Origin: Neurospora tetrasperma FGSC 2508
Lineage: Eukaryota > Ascomycota > Sordariomycetes > Sordariales > Sordariaceae
Assembly (NCBI RefSeq): GCF_000213175.1
Contig: NW_009799102.1
Location: 3,043,914-3,107,913 of the forward strand
DNA: 64,000 nt
Reading direction: 5' to 3'
Positions 51,628 to 63,390 of this stretch are shown in pieces (within the stretch, counting starts at the first letter, position 1; every line of letters starts with the position of its first letter). The position numbers and the translations under genes were made by a program. The notes under the pieces were generated by a model that did no database searches, was not told the origin of the DNA, and saw only the letters and a program-made list of their open reading frames with translations.

Positions 51628-52050
51628 GTAACGACGATAACCTCCTTAACCGCCGCTGTAACCGCTAGGGTAGGGACCGTTGTATAATATTATTAACGAC
51701 CGATATCCCTATATCTTATTATAAGTACGGTCGTATTAATAATACCGTTAATACTATATCCTATATTCCTAAACACAGTTATAAGCTTACTCTATTGTTA
51801 GTTATATTGGATTTAGCTACTTTCGAAGAGTGTATGGGTTCCTTGCATCTTTGAGTCTATTTAGCGATTCAGTTTCTTTTGTGGTATGTAGTAATTAATA
51901 ATAATATATTTAGTATCGTAGTAAGTATTGTAGTAAGCATCGTGGTAAGTATTATAGTAAGCATCGTGGTAAGCATTGTAGTAAGTATTGTAATAAGCAT
52001 TGTAATAAGTATTGTAATAAGTATTATAGTATTTAACAGTATAATATCAA
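51628..52050 (+). pseudogene. low-complexity coding relic, right part
   Basis: Directly after LINE copy 3 the sequence resumes with a second GTAACGACGATA unit and an Asn/Asp/Arg-coding stretch, then 'KHSYKLTLLLVILDLATFEECMGSLH'. It continues the left part (38900-42017). It ends near a 12-bp minisatellite. Identity unknown. Confidence 0.4.
51912..52030. repeat. 12-bp minisatellite, about ten units
   Basis: Consecutive 12-mers of the type GTAAGTATTGTA / GTAAGCATCGTG from 51921 to 52028. Variants differ by transitions only (GTAAG/ATAAG, CATCGTG/TATTGTA), as if one array had been unevenly hit by RIP. The open frame across it (51879-52064, repeated Val-Ser-Ile-Val) is a by-product. Confidence 0.9.
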
Positions 52051-52684
52051 ATCTAGGATTATAGGATCCAGTATTGGAGTTAGCCTACTAGCTGATTGTG
52101 CTATTTGTACTCAAGTTGGAGGAGTGATGATATCCCGTATCCTATAGTTGGCAGTACAGCCTATTGAAGTCGGAGGAGTAATATCGTCCCGTATCCTAAC
52201 GAGCTTAGTTAGTTGATATATTAGCTATTTTAATTTCTGTGCCCTTATTACCTTTATTATTATCGCTATCGTTTTCTATCGTTGTCGTTATTATTATTGT
52301 ATTTAATTGAATAATGTACATTGTTTTGATTAAATATAGGGGTTTAGGGGGGTAGTTCTACTAACTTAGTATTTTAGCGCGGCCTTCGGTCGTAATATAT
52401 AAAGTCGGTGGAAGGAGCCCAAATTTATACTTGTCTTTTTGTGTTCTGCTCTGTCGCTTCCTTAAGTAAGATGGACCTTCCCGTCTTAAGACTATTATAT
52501 AGAAATAAACCGTCCCAGGACTATAGTAATATATAAACCGTAATGAAAATAGCAACTACAACCGAATTGCAACCGTACCGGATGTCTTGCGACTATTCCT
52601 TAATATTAACCGTCGTACGACGGTTGTATATAAGAAATAATAAAATAACGGTAGTGTACCTGTTCCAAGCCTCTTATATATGCC
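52051..52684. other. moderately GC-rich non-coding block with direct repeat and palindrome
   Basis: Contains an imperfect tandem direct repeat of about 55 bp (about 52091-52145 and 52146-52200, core GGAGGAGTRATATC...CCCGTATCCTA), a stem-like GCGCGGCCTTCGGTCG (52378-52393) and a perfect 18-bp palindrome followed by a TATA motif (52608-52634). These are features of an LTR or promoter, but no partner LTR was found in the window. No gene is seen. Confidence 0.5.
52608..52634 (+). promoter_or_regulatory. 18-bp perfect palindrome with adjacent TATA motif
   Basis: AACCGTCGTACGACGGTT (52608-52625) equals its own reverse complement, and TATATAAG follows at 52627. Such a site could bind a dimeric transcription factor ahead of a promoter. 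It has escaped RIP although the region is degraded; it contains no CA or TG, so it offers few RIP targets. Confidence 0.4.
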
Positions 52685-53588
52685 CAGCTAAGTATCCCTA
52701 CTTATATAGTTTCCGGTCCTAATAATAATAGTGATACCCCTAGCAGCCCTATAGCTATTGATAATCCCGGTCGTCCTATTCTAAATAATAATTGGTTTTA
52801 GTAGCGTTGTAATGTTACTACGAACTAGACTCGTATTAAAAACTTTTCGAAGAGTTTTTAAACGCAATTAGGTATTAAATAAATAGTATTTCTAATTTTT
52901 ACTATAATTACAGTTTAAATAGTACTTATAAATAATATAATCGTTTCTTCTTCATCCTCTAGTCCCTTTATTGCAATATTATTAGTAATTCGCTTCCATT
53001 TTAAAAATACCTTGCAATTTCGTTATATTACTCCTCCTCTAATTTAATTACTAAATAGTACCCCTTTAATCTTCCTAACCTTAATACCTATAATAGAATC
53101 CTCTTAACCTTCATTCTATTATCCAAATAATCCTAGAACTCTTCTTTTATGAATAGCTACTTCTTAGTATCTAATTAAAAGAGGCCTTCCGTATTAAGGT
53201 AATTCAAAATAATATAGGCGAAGGTTTCTTTTTCCAACCTGTAAATGTAGATGAGTATTTAAACGCCTAATACCTTTCTCCGGAAGAAAAAGGCCTAGAA
53301 TCCTATAATTTTCATTCTGATTTAAATTAGGAAGGAACTCTTTACTTTAATTAGTAAGTATAATTCGTTATTATCTTCCTCCGATAGTCGAATTCTCCTC
53401 TTTTTCTTTTCCTTCTTTGTATTAACTATATATTATTGAATAGCTTCGCTATTAAATCCAGGAATAAAGTTCGTAATAGTAAATTTATACTATCAATCTA
53501 ATTTAATTATTATTGTTACTAATTAATAATTATAATACAATACCTATTCTCTATTCATTATATCTTTTAATTACTCTTCTTTATTAGT
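52685..53588 (-). mobile_element. LINE copy 4, internal fragment
   Basis: Aligns with positions about 10610-11515 of copy 2 and lacks both LINE ends. Read on the minus strand it keeps long coherent pieces ('KKEKKKRRIRLSEEDNNELYLLIKVKSS', here split by its own stops elsewhere). The right edge at about 53588 joins without a TSD to the RNase H of Ty3/gypsy fossil D, so this is a recombination or deletion junction, not an insertion. It gives the empty site for MITE M1. Confidence 0.75.
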
Positions 53589-53981
53589 AGTTTAGTATTC
53601 CGAATTTATAATTAGTCTAAATTGACCGTCGTCGAAATAGATGCTTCTTATTGGGTTTGCAGTAGTATTTTATTTCAATATAATAAGGAGGGAGTCTTAT
53701 ATCTAATTATTTATTTTAGTTAGTAGTATCCTTCGACCGAATGTAACTACGATATTTACAATTAGGAATTATTAACTATTATTAAAGCTCTTAAAGAATA
53801 GTATTCCGAATTGGAGGGAGCCTAAAAACCTTTTAAAGTCCTTACCGATTATAAAAGTTTAGAGACTTTTACAATAAATAAATAATTTACCCCCTAATAT
53901 ATACAATGGTTTTAATTCCTCTCTCGTTTTAATTTCATTATCAAGTACCGCCCTAGATTATTATAGGTACGCTCCGACGCA

Positions 53982-54212
53982 TTGACTAGGAAATTAGAAA
54001 ATTTACTTAAAGATAAGGCCGATAAGTGGCTGCTAGTTAAGAATAAGGTTTTATTTAATTATAATATTCTTGTTAATAGAGTTTTCGTTTTAGAGGACGG
54101 AGGTGAGGAAGTTTATATTAGTACCGAATATATTTGTAAATTAGAAAGTTTAGACGAGGAATTAACGGATAATTTAGTAATTAAAGGCTATAAGAAATCA
54201 ATTATCCTTTAA
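53982..54212 (+). pseudogene. open piece of fossil D between RNase H and integrase
   Basis: The longest surviving open stretch of fossil D (76 codons), starting inside the 'DALTRK' motif that ends RNase H in Ty3/gypsy pol and running into the linker before integrase. It is a fragment of a dead pol gene. Confidence 0.6.
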
Positions 54213-55182
54213 AACATTATTACTTATTTATTAGACCCTAACCGTCGAATATAATTTAAAGAGGTCCAAAATTATGTAAAGAAGGTTCCTTTTATTAAAT
54301 ACTAAGCAATCTAAAGGCGAATATACTTTTATAGCGCTATCTTTATCGACCCTACCAATATGGAACTTTACTTTTTACTCCTCTACTACATCTATAAATC
54401 GCCGTCGGCTAAATATCCAAACTATAAAAAGACCTATTTATTACTATTATAATTCTTCTTTTAACTAGGGATATATACTACTATTAAGTTATATTATACG
54501 GCTTACCTAATATACGCCAAATCCAAACTATTACAATACGCCCCCTATAGTTTTTTAAAACCGCTAACAATACTATTTATACTATAAAAGGATATTTCCA
54601 TCGATTACCCCACTAACCCCTTATATATACTGCGGGTAGGAATTTAAATATATTATTATTATTATCGCCTACTTTATTAAAATAAGGTACTATATTCCTG
54701 CCGTCGGTCTAATAGTAGAAGAATTAGCGGAGCATTTCATTAAAAAGGTCTATAGTATTTACAATCTACCGGATTTTACTATTTCCAATTATAGTACTTA
54801 ATTTATTTCGTAATTTTAGAGGGCTTTATTGTTACAATTAGAAATTGCCTTTAAACCCTCTTCCACTTTCTACCCCACTACTAACAATTAAACCGAGTAT
54901 ATTAATGTAGAAATAGAGAAGTACTTTTATCTCTACATTAATTAGGTTTGGGACGATTGAGTAGATTAGTTACTAATTACGGAATTTACTAGTAATAATT
55001 TAGTATCTAAGATTACGGGTATTTCCTTCTTTTTTACTAATTATAGTTTTGACTTACATATAGGTATTAAGCCGGTAAAGTTATACCCGCCTAAAATATC
55101 GGTAGTAAAATAAATAGAATATTTTGAAGTTAATAAATTAATTAATTAATTTAAAAGAGTTTTAGATTTCGTTATTAATTAA

Positions 55183-58100
55183 GGGTTTACCTCCCCACAC
55201 GCACCAAAAACCTACATGTACGCATCTAAGGACCCTGACAGCCGACATGTAAAATATGCCGTTTTAGCTATAAAACTCGGGATTTGTAATGTCTTGAGCT
55301 GGGTCAACCCAATACACCCCTTGTAAATTTTAGTATTATAAACTAATCTAACAACGCCAATATAATAATATTTTCATAGTATTAAAATATCATATTATAC
55401 TCTACTTTACTCTAATCTAGTCTAAATATTAATATTTAATAGTTTAAAACTTATATCTAATAGATTAGATAATTTAGAGAGCTCGTCAAATAAATTAGTT
55501 AATAATATTTCAATAACCTCCTCCCTTCTCTCCCTCTCCTTAACTATTTGCTCTCGAACTCTCGCCTCCTAGTATCTCCCCAATTCATTATCCTCCTCCT
55601 TATCGTCGTCGGCTACTTCGATACAATTACATACCTCATTCTAAGCACGAGTACGGGCGTTATTACTATCCATCTCTTTAATAGTAGCCCCCTTCTCATA
55701 ACAGGAATATCTACGGCGTACTAAGGCTTATATTATACTTAAGTTACGTAATTTACCCTTTAGCCCGGTTAGTATACGTATAGTATTATTTAATTCGATT
55801 GGCGGTATAATATATATAGGTTCATTACTAAATAGGCCCCCCTACTTACGCAGACGACCTTTAGGTATTACTCTAACAGCTAATTTATACTTAAAATATC
55901 TATTTACCGTATCCTAATAAGGGAATTAATATAAAATATAATAATAATTTATATATCGTTAATATAAATATTAAAATAAATAGCAAACCTCCTTTATTAC
56001 TAGGGCTATTTTACCCTTATTCAATAAAACCTCTATTTCATAGGTATAAGGGAGATTATATTAAGCTTTAAAACTATTAGAGCAAGGTTGAAGGGGGGTA
56101 TTAGGGAAACCTAGCCGCTTAGAGGGTAGTATTAATTTGAATTTATTCTACTAGCAATCTATAAAATTAAACGCCTATACAAACAATTTATATAGGTATT
56201 TACCTATGTACTTATAGTTAACTCACTTAATTCGTATATATAAATCCAATTTAGCTAATAGATCTATATAAACCTTATAATAATAATCTATATATTAAAA
56301 ATAAACTTTATATAATTCAATTAGACTACTACGAACTAATAATCTATAATTCTTAAAGGAACCGTTATTAGCCTTATTTAGTAATATTATTCTTTATTCC
56401 TAATTAAAATAGTTTTTAATATAATAGCCTACCCACTCCTTCTTGCAAGGTAGGAGAGATTCCTTAATTTACGAAATAATATCTTCCTAATTACTAAATT
56501 AATATTAAAGAATAGACCAAACGTACTCAAACTCCGTCACTTCAAAGGAGTAAATTATATACTACTATATAAAGAATAGTGTTAACCTTATATTAGCGAC
56601 TTTATTAAGTAGGGGGTTGAAAGCTTTAGCCCTAATAATTATAATAATATAAACGTTAAACCGCTTCCACTCCTCAAAGTCCTCCTTATTATATTGATTT
56701 TATACTTCCTAACTTAATAAGGACCTTAACTTCGACCTTAACAAGAATAGGGGTAAGTATACCTAATCTCTTTCAAGGTAATTAATAATATTATAATTAA
56801 AATACTATATATAATACTATCATTATATATTAAAGAAGGTCTAATTAATAGCACTAGTAAATTGGGGGTTACCGTCAATTATAGCTACTTTAGGGTAAGG
56901 GATTTTAAGCTCGTTAATAGCGTCTTTAATACCCTAAGCTAAAAAGGCATACCCTTCCTCCCTCACGTTATTAAATAATTTTTGAAAAACTAATATAGAA
57001 GTGTTTTCTAGAGTAGGAATTACACCCTATATAAGAAGAAGGTTATAATAATTAGTTTTATACATTATATTAATTAAAATAATATATAGGAACTTTATCT
57101 ATATCCGCCGCTAGCGTTTAGTAACCTAGAATATATAGTATAATATATTATTATTATTCCCATTGAATTATTCGTACTTAAAAGCGAGGGCATTACTCTA
57201 ATAGTCTTTATATACCCTTTCAATAAACGCTTATATATTATTATAACCCTTTCGCATATTATAGTATTAATACTAACATATATTATTAAAGTCTTTATAA
57301 GTCTAAAGAATATTAGAGTATCCTTTCTTTACTATAGCGAGGACGGTTTATATTATAAAGTCTTATTATAGAAGGAGGTTCTCTAAGAAGGTATTAACTT
57401 CCAAATTAACCTTATAATTATATACCTTCTAGCGAAATATAATATAGCCTTCTAATTTGCGTAACGGGGTATAGTTTTAATAGGTTAAATCTATTATCCG
57501 GGTAATCTACTTCTATCTAATAACCCTCTTAATTTAGAGTATAATTCGGAATAGGTAATTATAGATAGTCTTTTATAATATAGACCGCCGCTTCGTATTA
57601 CAATTTTACACTAATAGCGGACGGGGGTCGGTATAGTTGCAACGGTATATAATCTTAATAATAGAACTATTATTTTCGTAATTAAGTTTATTAAATTTTT
57701 AAGTACGTTAAATTACAATACTAAAGCAATAGCGACGGTAAAAGGCAACGAACTAGGCAAAAAGCTCGTCGTAATCTTCGGTAATTATTAAAAAGTGGGG
57801 GTCGTCCGCTAGCACAGTCTATATTATATTACGATCGATAGAGGTAGAGGAGGCATACGAAGCAAGGCTAGAGATCGAAGAGGTCGATATATAATAAGGG
57901 CGCTTAGTAGAGGGTATTTATAGTAATTAATTAGATTTAAAATTAATTAAATACAATAATTTTACGTAATTAAAAGTATAGTACAAATATAGAATTAGAA
58001 TACTATTGTAGATACGTACAAACTATCAGTATAATAGCGTATAGAATACTAGTGCTAGTACAATTAGCCGTGTGAAAAAAGGGGAAAAGAAATGACTAAA

Positions 58101-58248
58101 GTATAGCGATGTCGCGTATATTCAAAAGACGAAATTTTGCGGGTAAAAATGGGATTTACGATGTCAGGTGTCATCAGCTGAACCGCCCCAGTTTTCTGTG
58201 TGGGGGTGCGTATATGTAGGTTTTTGGTGCGTGTAGGGAGGTAAACCC
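55183..58248 (-). mobile_element. MULE copy T3, both ends present (3066 bp)
   Basis: Inverted ends GGGTTTACCTCCCYACACGC extend for about 40 bp to CATGTACGC / CATATACGC. The perfect duplication TTAATTAA flanks it (55175-55182 and 58249-58256). The right inner block (GTCAGGTGTCATCAGCTGAA, 58161-58180) is identical in kind to that of T1 and inverted relative to T2a and T2b. It interrupts the integrase C-terminal region of fossil D. Confidence 0.92.
55480..57880 (-). pseudogene. MULE transposase relic of T3
   Basis: The minus strand at 57045-57085 reads 'INIMYKTNYYNLLL', the family signature. About 55630-55480 reads 'DNELGRYQEARVREQIVKERERRE', the C-terminal coiled-coil-like segment shared with T1 and with 63740-63930. 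The N-terminal part (about 57880-57400) resembles a FAR1-type DNA-binding region. Stops are numerous and of RIP type. Confidence 0.65.
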
Positions 58249-59013
58249 TTAATTAAACCTAGTAAATATAATAATATTACGGAAATAATACGAATATTCA
58301 ATAATCGGACGCCTTGAGATATAAAGTAAGAGATAAAGTTCTGTTTAATATTAAGAACCTTAATACCGGCCGGCCTTACGCTAAATTTATACCCCTTTTC
58401 GAAGGACCTTTTAACATCCTTAAAGCGGATAGTTATTGGGTAATACTTAAACTTCTAATTAATATAAAATATAACTTAATATTCTGAATTAGTAAAGTTG
58501 AATTGTAGGATAAGGAGGGTTTCCTAAGATAAATAGCTATAGAAGAATAGAATATTCGTACTAATTATAACTATACTATAAAGAGGACTAATAATAGGGA
58601 GGACTTTATCGAATATAGATTCGAGCGAATTAAACAATACCGGAGGAATAATAAAGGTTATTAGGAATACCTTATAGTTTAAGCACTCCTATATATACTA
58701 TTATAGCAACTATACACTAATATATTTATAGCCCCCAATATTATACAGGCCTTCTACAATAATTATTCCGATGTATTATATCCCCCGAATTAGGCAGCGG
58801 CGGAAAAGAGTCGAAGGCGGTTAGAGACGGAAGAAAATTACAAAGGGGAGAAGGAAGTAAAACGGGAAGCTCTAGCTCCGCAGTAGAGGTTATAACGGCA
58901 CCCGCTGGCAGCGGTAGTAAAAGCTTTTTAAGAACGGACTACTCGTTTAATAAGGATTTCTATTATTCTATATAATATTAGTTAACTATGTAGCTTTTTT
59001 TAGTCCGGGGAAG

Positions 59014-59278
59014 TATCATAAGGTTAGCCTATATGCCTTATACCTAGTGCTAGCGTACAGTAGTTTCTAAAACTACTATACACTATTATCTCTACTAACT
59101 ATTGTTATTACCGGTACTTAATTAGTTAGAGCGCTATTTACCGCGGGTCTATAGACCCATTAGCGGCCGCCCTTATAAGACCAGCCTTCTAGGCACTCGG
59201 CTATGTACTTTTCTTCTTTTCTCCTTCGTGTAATTACGTATATTTATATCTACTATTTACCCTTTGCCCGTAATATAC
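59014..59278 (+). repeat. 3' LTR of fossil D
   Basis: Begins TATCATAAGGTTAGCC after a purine-rich tract and ends near CCGTAATATA; the termini fit TG...CA changed by RIP. It is about 265 bp with a GC-rich centre (59130-59200). No 5' partner exists in the window because the element is truncated, so the right limit is approximate. Confidence 0.5.
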
Positions 59279-61920
59279 AAGCTATAACGTTTCTCGAAAC
59301 TTTAGGTATTCGGGTTTGGAAATTTGGTATAGCGACGGGTATATAAGTGCCTTTATCTTTATAATTAAATTTGAATTCTCCCTTCTCCTAGTCTATAGAT
59401 AGATTATATTATTAGAGCTATAGGAGGCTTAGGATAATAGGGTTTTTTTAAAAATAAAGTAAAAATGAGTAATTTAATTTCTTTATTATATAGTCCAATA
59501 TATATTGTAATTTTTATAGATTTGGGTATATAGGTATTAATATTGCTATTGGCCAGCCGTAGTGGTCTTAGTTTGTTGAGTTTTATTATAGGTATTTGAC
59601 TTTTTTTAATGAATTTAGTATTAATAAAGCCTTTATTTGTATAATTATTATTAATTAGGGTTAGGTATTATATTTTACGTTTATTATAAAGAAGGTAATT
59701 TGAAAGGAGGATAGATTTTTTTAGTTTAATTGTTATTAAATTAATAAATAATAATTCTGACGTTTCTTCCTAATTCTGGTACAATTCCCTATTCAAACAA
59801 TCTTTATTATATTTATTTAAGTATCCCTCCGCTTCTAGGTTATTCTTATATTCTTTCCCGTTCTCTTATAACAATAGCCTCTATTTATAATTTAGCGCGG
59901 AGGTTCGGTATTTCCCGCTTTATTAGCTTCGTTAGTATAGGCTGCTTTATTATTAGTAGTATTAATAGCGTTAAGATTATTATTATTATAACTATTTTCA
60001 TTAATCTTCTTCTTTTAGATTACTTCCGGGATGGGGTTGATTCTTGTACCTTCGATTCCTTCTTTATTATTTCCGATATTAATAAAGGTCTAATACTTCT
60101 TTTAGTCGTAGTCGTAGCTGATCCTACTATACTTCTAGCATTTATCTAATTCCTATTGTTTCTTCTAGAAGGTTTGAGAAATTAGGCGTTTATTAATAAT
60201 TTTAAGCTTATTTAGTTTTATGAGGTCGTTGCCTTAGGAGATTGTTTTACTTTCGGAATTGCTTCCTTTATTGCTGCTGGAGTTGTTACTGCCGGAGTTG
60301 CCGCCGGCCGAAGATATTAGGTTGGAGAATTTCTTTTAGAAGGCTTCCTCTTTTTGATGTTTGGCGAGTTTTCTAAGGAGTTTGAGCTATTTTTAGAAGT
60401 TTTTGCTATTAGGGATATTAGGTTGATAGGTGATTGAGGTTCTAAATTAGTCGGTGACTCTTTGACGGAGTATCAATATATGTATAGTGTTACCTATATT
60501 GTAGCGGTTGGTATTAAGAATAAATTTGTTAGTGAAATTTTAGAATGAAGATTTTATTTAGAGCTTTTGTAGGGTGCGTTCCACTTTGACTTTTATATCT
60601 ATAGTATTGTACTAGCCGTCGAAGTATTTAATAAGCTCTTTGGTTATCTTCTACTTCTATAAATCGGGGTGTTCGTTAGCGAGGATTGCTTATATATTCA
60701 GTTTAATAATAGATATAAGAGTTTTACCTAAACAAATAAAGATATATATAAATTTATTGTATTTATTAGGGAAATACTATTTATTATATACTTAATATAG
60801 GCGAATTCCTTCACGTTACGTAATATATGTAGTGTTATAGCTTTAGTAGTTGATTTTAATATATTAAAGATATTTAGGTTAGTAGATATGAAGTATTTTA
60901 TATTATTAATTAGTTCGATATAGCCGGGGTTGTTAGAGCTACCCGGACTATTACTTAAGCCTCCTCCGCTAATATTGCCTCTACTAGTACCTCTATTTTT
61001 AAAGCTGTTACTGGGGTTAATAGAGTTCGTAGAATTTAGGTCTTTAATTATAGTATTAAAATTATTGTTAGCTGTCTTGAAGTTGATGACCTTATCTTAT
61101 AATAAGCGGACTTAAGCCTTAAGGATAGCCTTCTCGTTGCAAAGCTTTATTATTTTAATATTTTAGTTAGTGTAGAGTTTTCTTTTACTTTAAACTTATT
61201 GAACTAGCTTATAGCTTCCCTCTTTTAATAAATAATATTATTCTAGAGGTTCTTTTAGGTTTGGATATAAACCCGTTCGTTAGCTTCTCTTTTGAATATC
61301 TCTTAACGATAGTTAGTATATATTATATTAAAAGCCTCTATAATAGTATTGATACTAGTGCTAAAAACCGGGAGGGGAGTAATATTGAAGATATATTAAC
61401 GGAAGACGATAGGGTATATATTGACTGGTTTATTAGCTTGGAGCCTATTGTAAAGGTAAGCTTAAAGGATTCTATAGTCGTTATTATTATTGTAGAGATG
61501 TAAAACCAATATTGCTATTTCGTTATTAGTGATTTTACCCTCGGGACCAATATAAGGTAGCATCTTCGTCCTTAGAAATACGAAGTCTGGGCTATAAAAA
61601 TCAAAGCCGGGTAGATAGTTAGGGGGGGGGGGGGGGGAATTTGCGAGCTTTATTTAGTAGGGATGGATCAATTATTAGCTATATTGTAATTGAACGCTAT
61701 CGTTTAATTGATAATAGGGACTTCGCTTAGGAGGCTAGAGTAATAAATGCTAGTAGCTAAAGATTTAATTTCCGTATTAGTGTAGTTAATAATAATTAAT
61801 TCGGTATTATTATTATTTTTAGGGTAATTAGAATAGCCGTAGCCGGTAGTTATTATAATTAAATTTATTCAGTAATTATAATAGTTATCGAAGTTATTTA
61901 TAATTCTTCCTCTATCCTAT
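59279..61920 (-). pseudogene. Asn-rich coding relic of unknown family
   Basis: Minus-strand frames from 61900 down to about 59400 are coherent between stops. An N-terminal part has 'TEIKSLATSIYYSSLLSEVP'; then comes 'TLSSSVNISSILLPSRFL' (about 61400); then a Ser/Gly/Asn-rich segment ('NPSNSFKNRG', 'GGGLSNSPGSSNNPG', about 60950-61030); then a Lys/Asn-rich segment ending in a possible knuckle remnant (about 59890). It directly follows an LTR-like block (61925-62275) in the same orientation, so it may be the gag of an LTR element, but no pol motif was found. The plus-strand open frame 61261-61503 is a shadow. Confidence 0.4.
61622..61637. repeat. homopolymer run of 16 G
   Basis: Sixteen consecutive G in RIP-degraded sequence. 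A comparable run of 17 C sits at the gap edge 7579-7595, and G-rich runs occur at 44797-44813. These may be genuine polypurine expansions or read errors. Confidence 0.7.
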
Positions 61921-61924
61921 AAGG

Positions 61925-62275
61925 GCTGAACGTTGGAATTAATTAATTGATTACTAGCCTACTAGCTACGATGATAGTTACTTATTGTATGCGCGTAGCG
62001 CGATTGAAGGTATAATAAACTATTACGGGGCAAGGGCACTATTATAGGTAAGTTATAATATTTATTATTATATGAAGGAAGTAAGAGGAGAGTATGCGCT
62101 AGCCTAGGCTTATAAGGGTTGTGTAACCCAGTAGGGTGGGTCGCGTAGAGCCTTAATGCCCGGGCTGGTGGTACGGTACTAATGGCACGTGATCTGGTCA
62201 TGTGCTATGGCAAGGTATAGGGCATGTGATCTGGCCCTGTGATATGAGCTGCCGCTTAGTAAATTGTCTCCTAAT
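61925..62275 (-). repeat. LTR-like GC-rich block
   Basis: On the minus strand it begins TATTAGGAGACAAT (a plausible RIP form of TGTTAGGAG) at 62275 and ends near TTCCAACGTTCA at 61925. The centre keeps CA and TG and holds two related motifs, GCACGTGATCTGGTCATGTGC (near-palindrome, 62185-62205) and GGCATGTGATCTGGCCCTGTG (62221-62241). It interrupts the transposase of the second-family MULE. No partner copy was found, so solo LTR and 5' LTR are both possible. Confidence 0.45.
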
Positions 62276-63010
62276 ATCTAGAAATTTCTTTTCTAATTCG
62301 CTAGTAATTTCGCAGTTGATTATCCCTAGTCTATCGATGTAGGCAGCAACAATTACTTTATATTTAGCTTTAAATACTAAATAAACTGATGGTTCTTTAC
62401 TAGGTAAATGGCTATAAGATTTATAGCCTTCTCGAAGGTTAAAAGTCTACCGTCGATTATTGTACTTTAATACCTTAGTATACCCCTGTTAAGAATATTC
62501 CTATTTAAATGTAAAAAAAGAACGAGAGTAGTTGATTGCTTTACGGTAGGGACCAGTAGAATAAGTAATATAGAGTTGTATATAACCGAATCCCTTAATA
62601 AAGTTACTAGACCGACCCTTTATAGTACTATAATTAAACTCTCTTAATTATGCTTAAACGGCCGTTACTAACTTATTAAAGGTATTTTATTTGGTATTAA
62701 AGATAGTATAGTCACTATACTCGTAGCGGCCGCGGGGGGGTTAGTGAGATTCGTCTTTATTATTACTGGGCTAGTCCTTATATTCGTCGTTATTAATATC
62801 GATAAATTCTAGCTGGGTAAAGGTAGGTTCGGTTAGGGTAATACTTATTGGAGGTCTCGAATTAGAGTTGATAAGAGTAAGGTCGATTATTTAATTCGGG
62901 TCACCCGCGCTACTGTCGTATGCGCCTATCGGCTGGAGTGTCGCTATATTAGCTATTTATATTACAGTTAGCTGGGAAAACGCACTCAAAAGTAATAGAT
63001 TATTCCGTAC
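62276..63010 (-). pseudogene. N-terminal DNA-binding part of F2 transposase relic
   Basis: Minus-strand reading shows 'QNTFNKLVTAV', 'RSSNFIKGFGYIQLYITYSTG', 'SRSFFTFKQEYS', 'GYTKVLKYNNRR' and 'GYKSYSHLPSKEPS', in the order of the fungal MULE N-terminal zinc-binding region, whose His residues (HxH) appear as Tyr after C-to-T change. The core catalytic part is absent. The family differs clearly in sequence from T1-T3. Confidence 0.5.
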
Positions 63011-63390
63011 CGTCGACTAGATAAGAGCGCTTTATTTACTTTAGTATCTAGTAATGCGCGGGGTAGTAGATTGATTGAATATAACGAGGTAGTAATGTGT
63101 GTGGTTTAGTAGAGGAAGAAATATAATAAAGTATATATTAGAATATTTATTAAATTAGATTAAAGTAGCTAGTATAGTACGAGGGTGGCTAGTACAACCC
63201 CTAGATGGGTTTAACAGCTTAAAATCTAGGAGCTTAGCGGACGTAGTACGAAAAGGATTGAGAAGGGTAGAATTAAAAGCGGGAGCTAGTAGGAGCGGAC
63301 TAAATATACCGAGTTTAATTAATCGAGATAGTAGGAGAGGTGGGGCGGCGGTGTTTAAAGACTTTTATAGCGGTGCGAAAAGACTTTCTC
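62276..63390 (-). mobile_element. second-family MULE (F2), 5' part
   Basis: The terminus at 63390 reads, on the minus strand, GAGAAAGTCTTTTCGCACCG, then a second tandem motif GTCTTTAAACACCGCCG about 22 bp on. This is the same design as MITEs M1 and M2. The next 8 bases outward (ATATAAGT, 63391-63398) are the expected duplication. The interior encodes a FAR1/WRKY-like N-terminus. The LTR-like block cuts it at 62275 and its right half is not seen. It is inserted in a first-family MULE. Confidence 0.6.

Larger units (their letters stand above)
53589..59278 (+). mobile_element. Ty3/gypsy fossil D, 5'-truncated, with MULE T3 inside
   Basis: Starts in mid RNase H (about 53600-53980, 'VEIDASYWV', 'VLTDYKSLETFTINKQFTP', 'FLSRFNFIIKYRP') and continues with integrase (about 54200-55180). 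After MULE T3, the integrase C-terminus follows (58290-58500, 'GDKVLFNIKNLNTGRPY', 'FEGPFNILK'), then a degenerate chromodomain-like stretch (about 58610-58800) and a 3' LTR (about 59014-59278) preceded by a purine-rich TAGTCCGGGGAAG. The 5' half is missing. Old, with many breaks. Confidence 0.75.

Noticed and set aside
61261-61503. 80-codon plus-strand frame with balanced composition
   Set aside because: It lies opposite a longer coherent minus-strand coding relic and has no continuation on either side.
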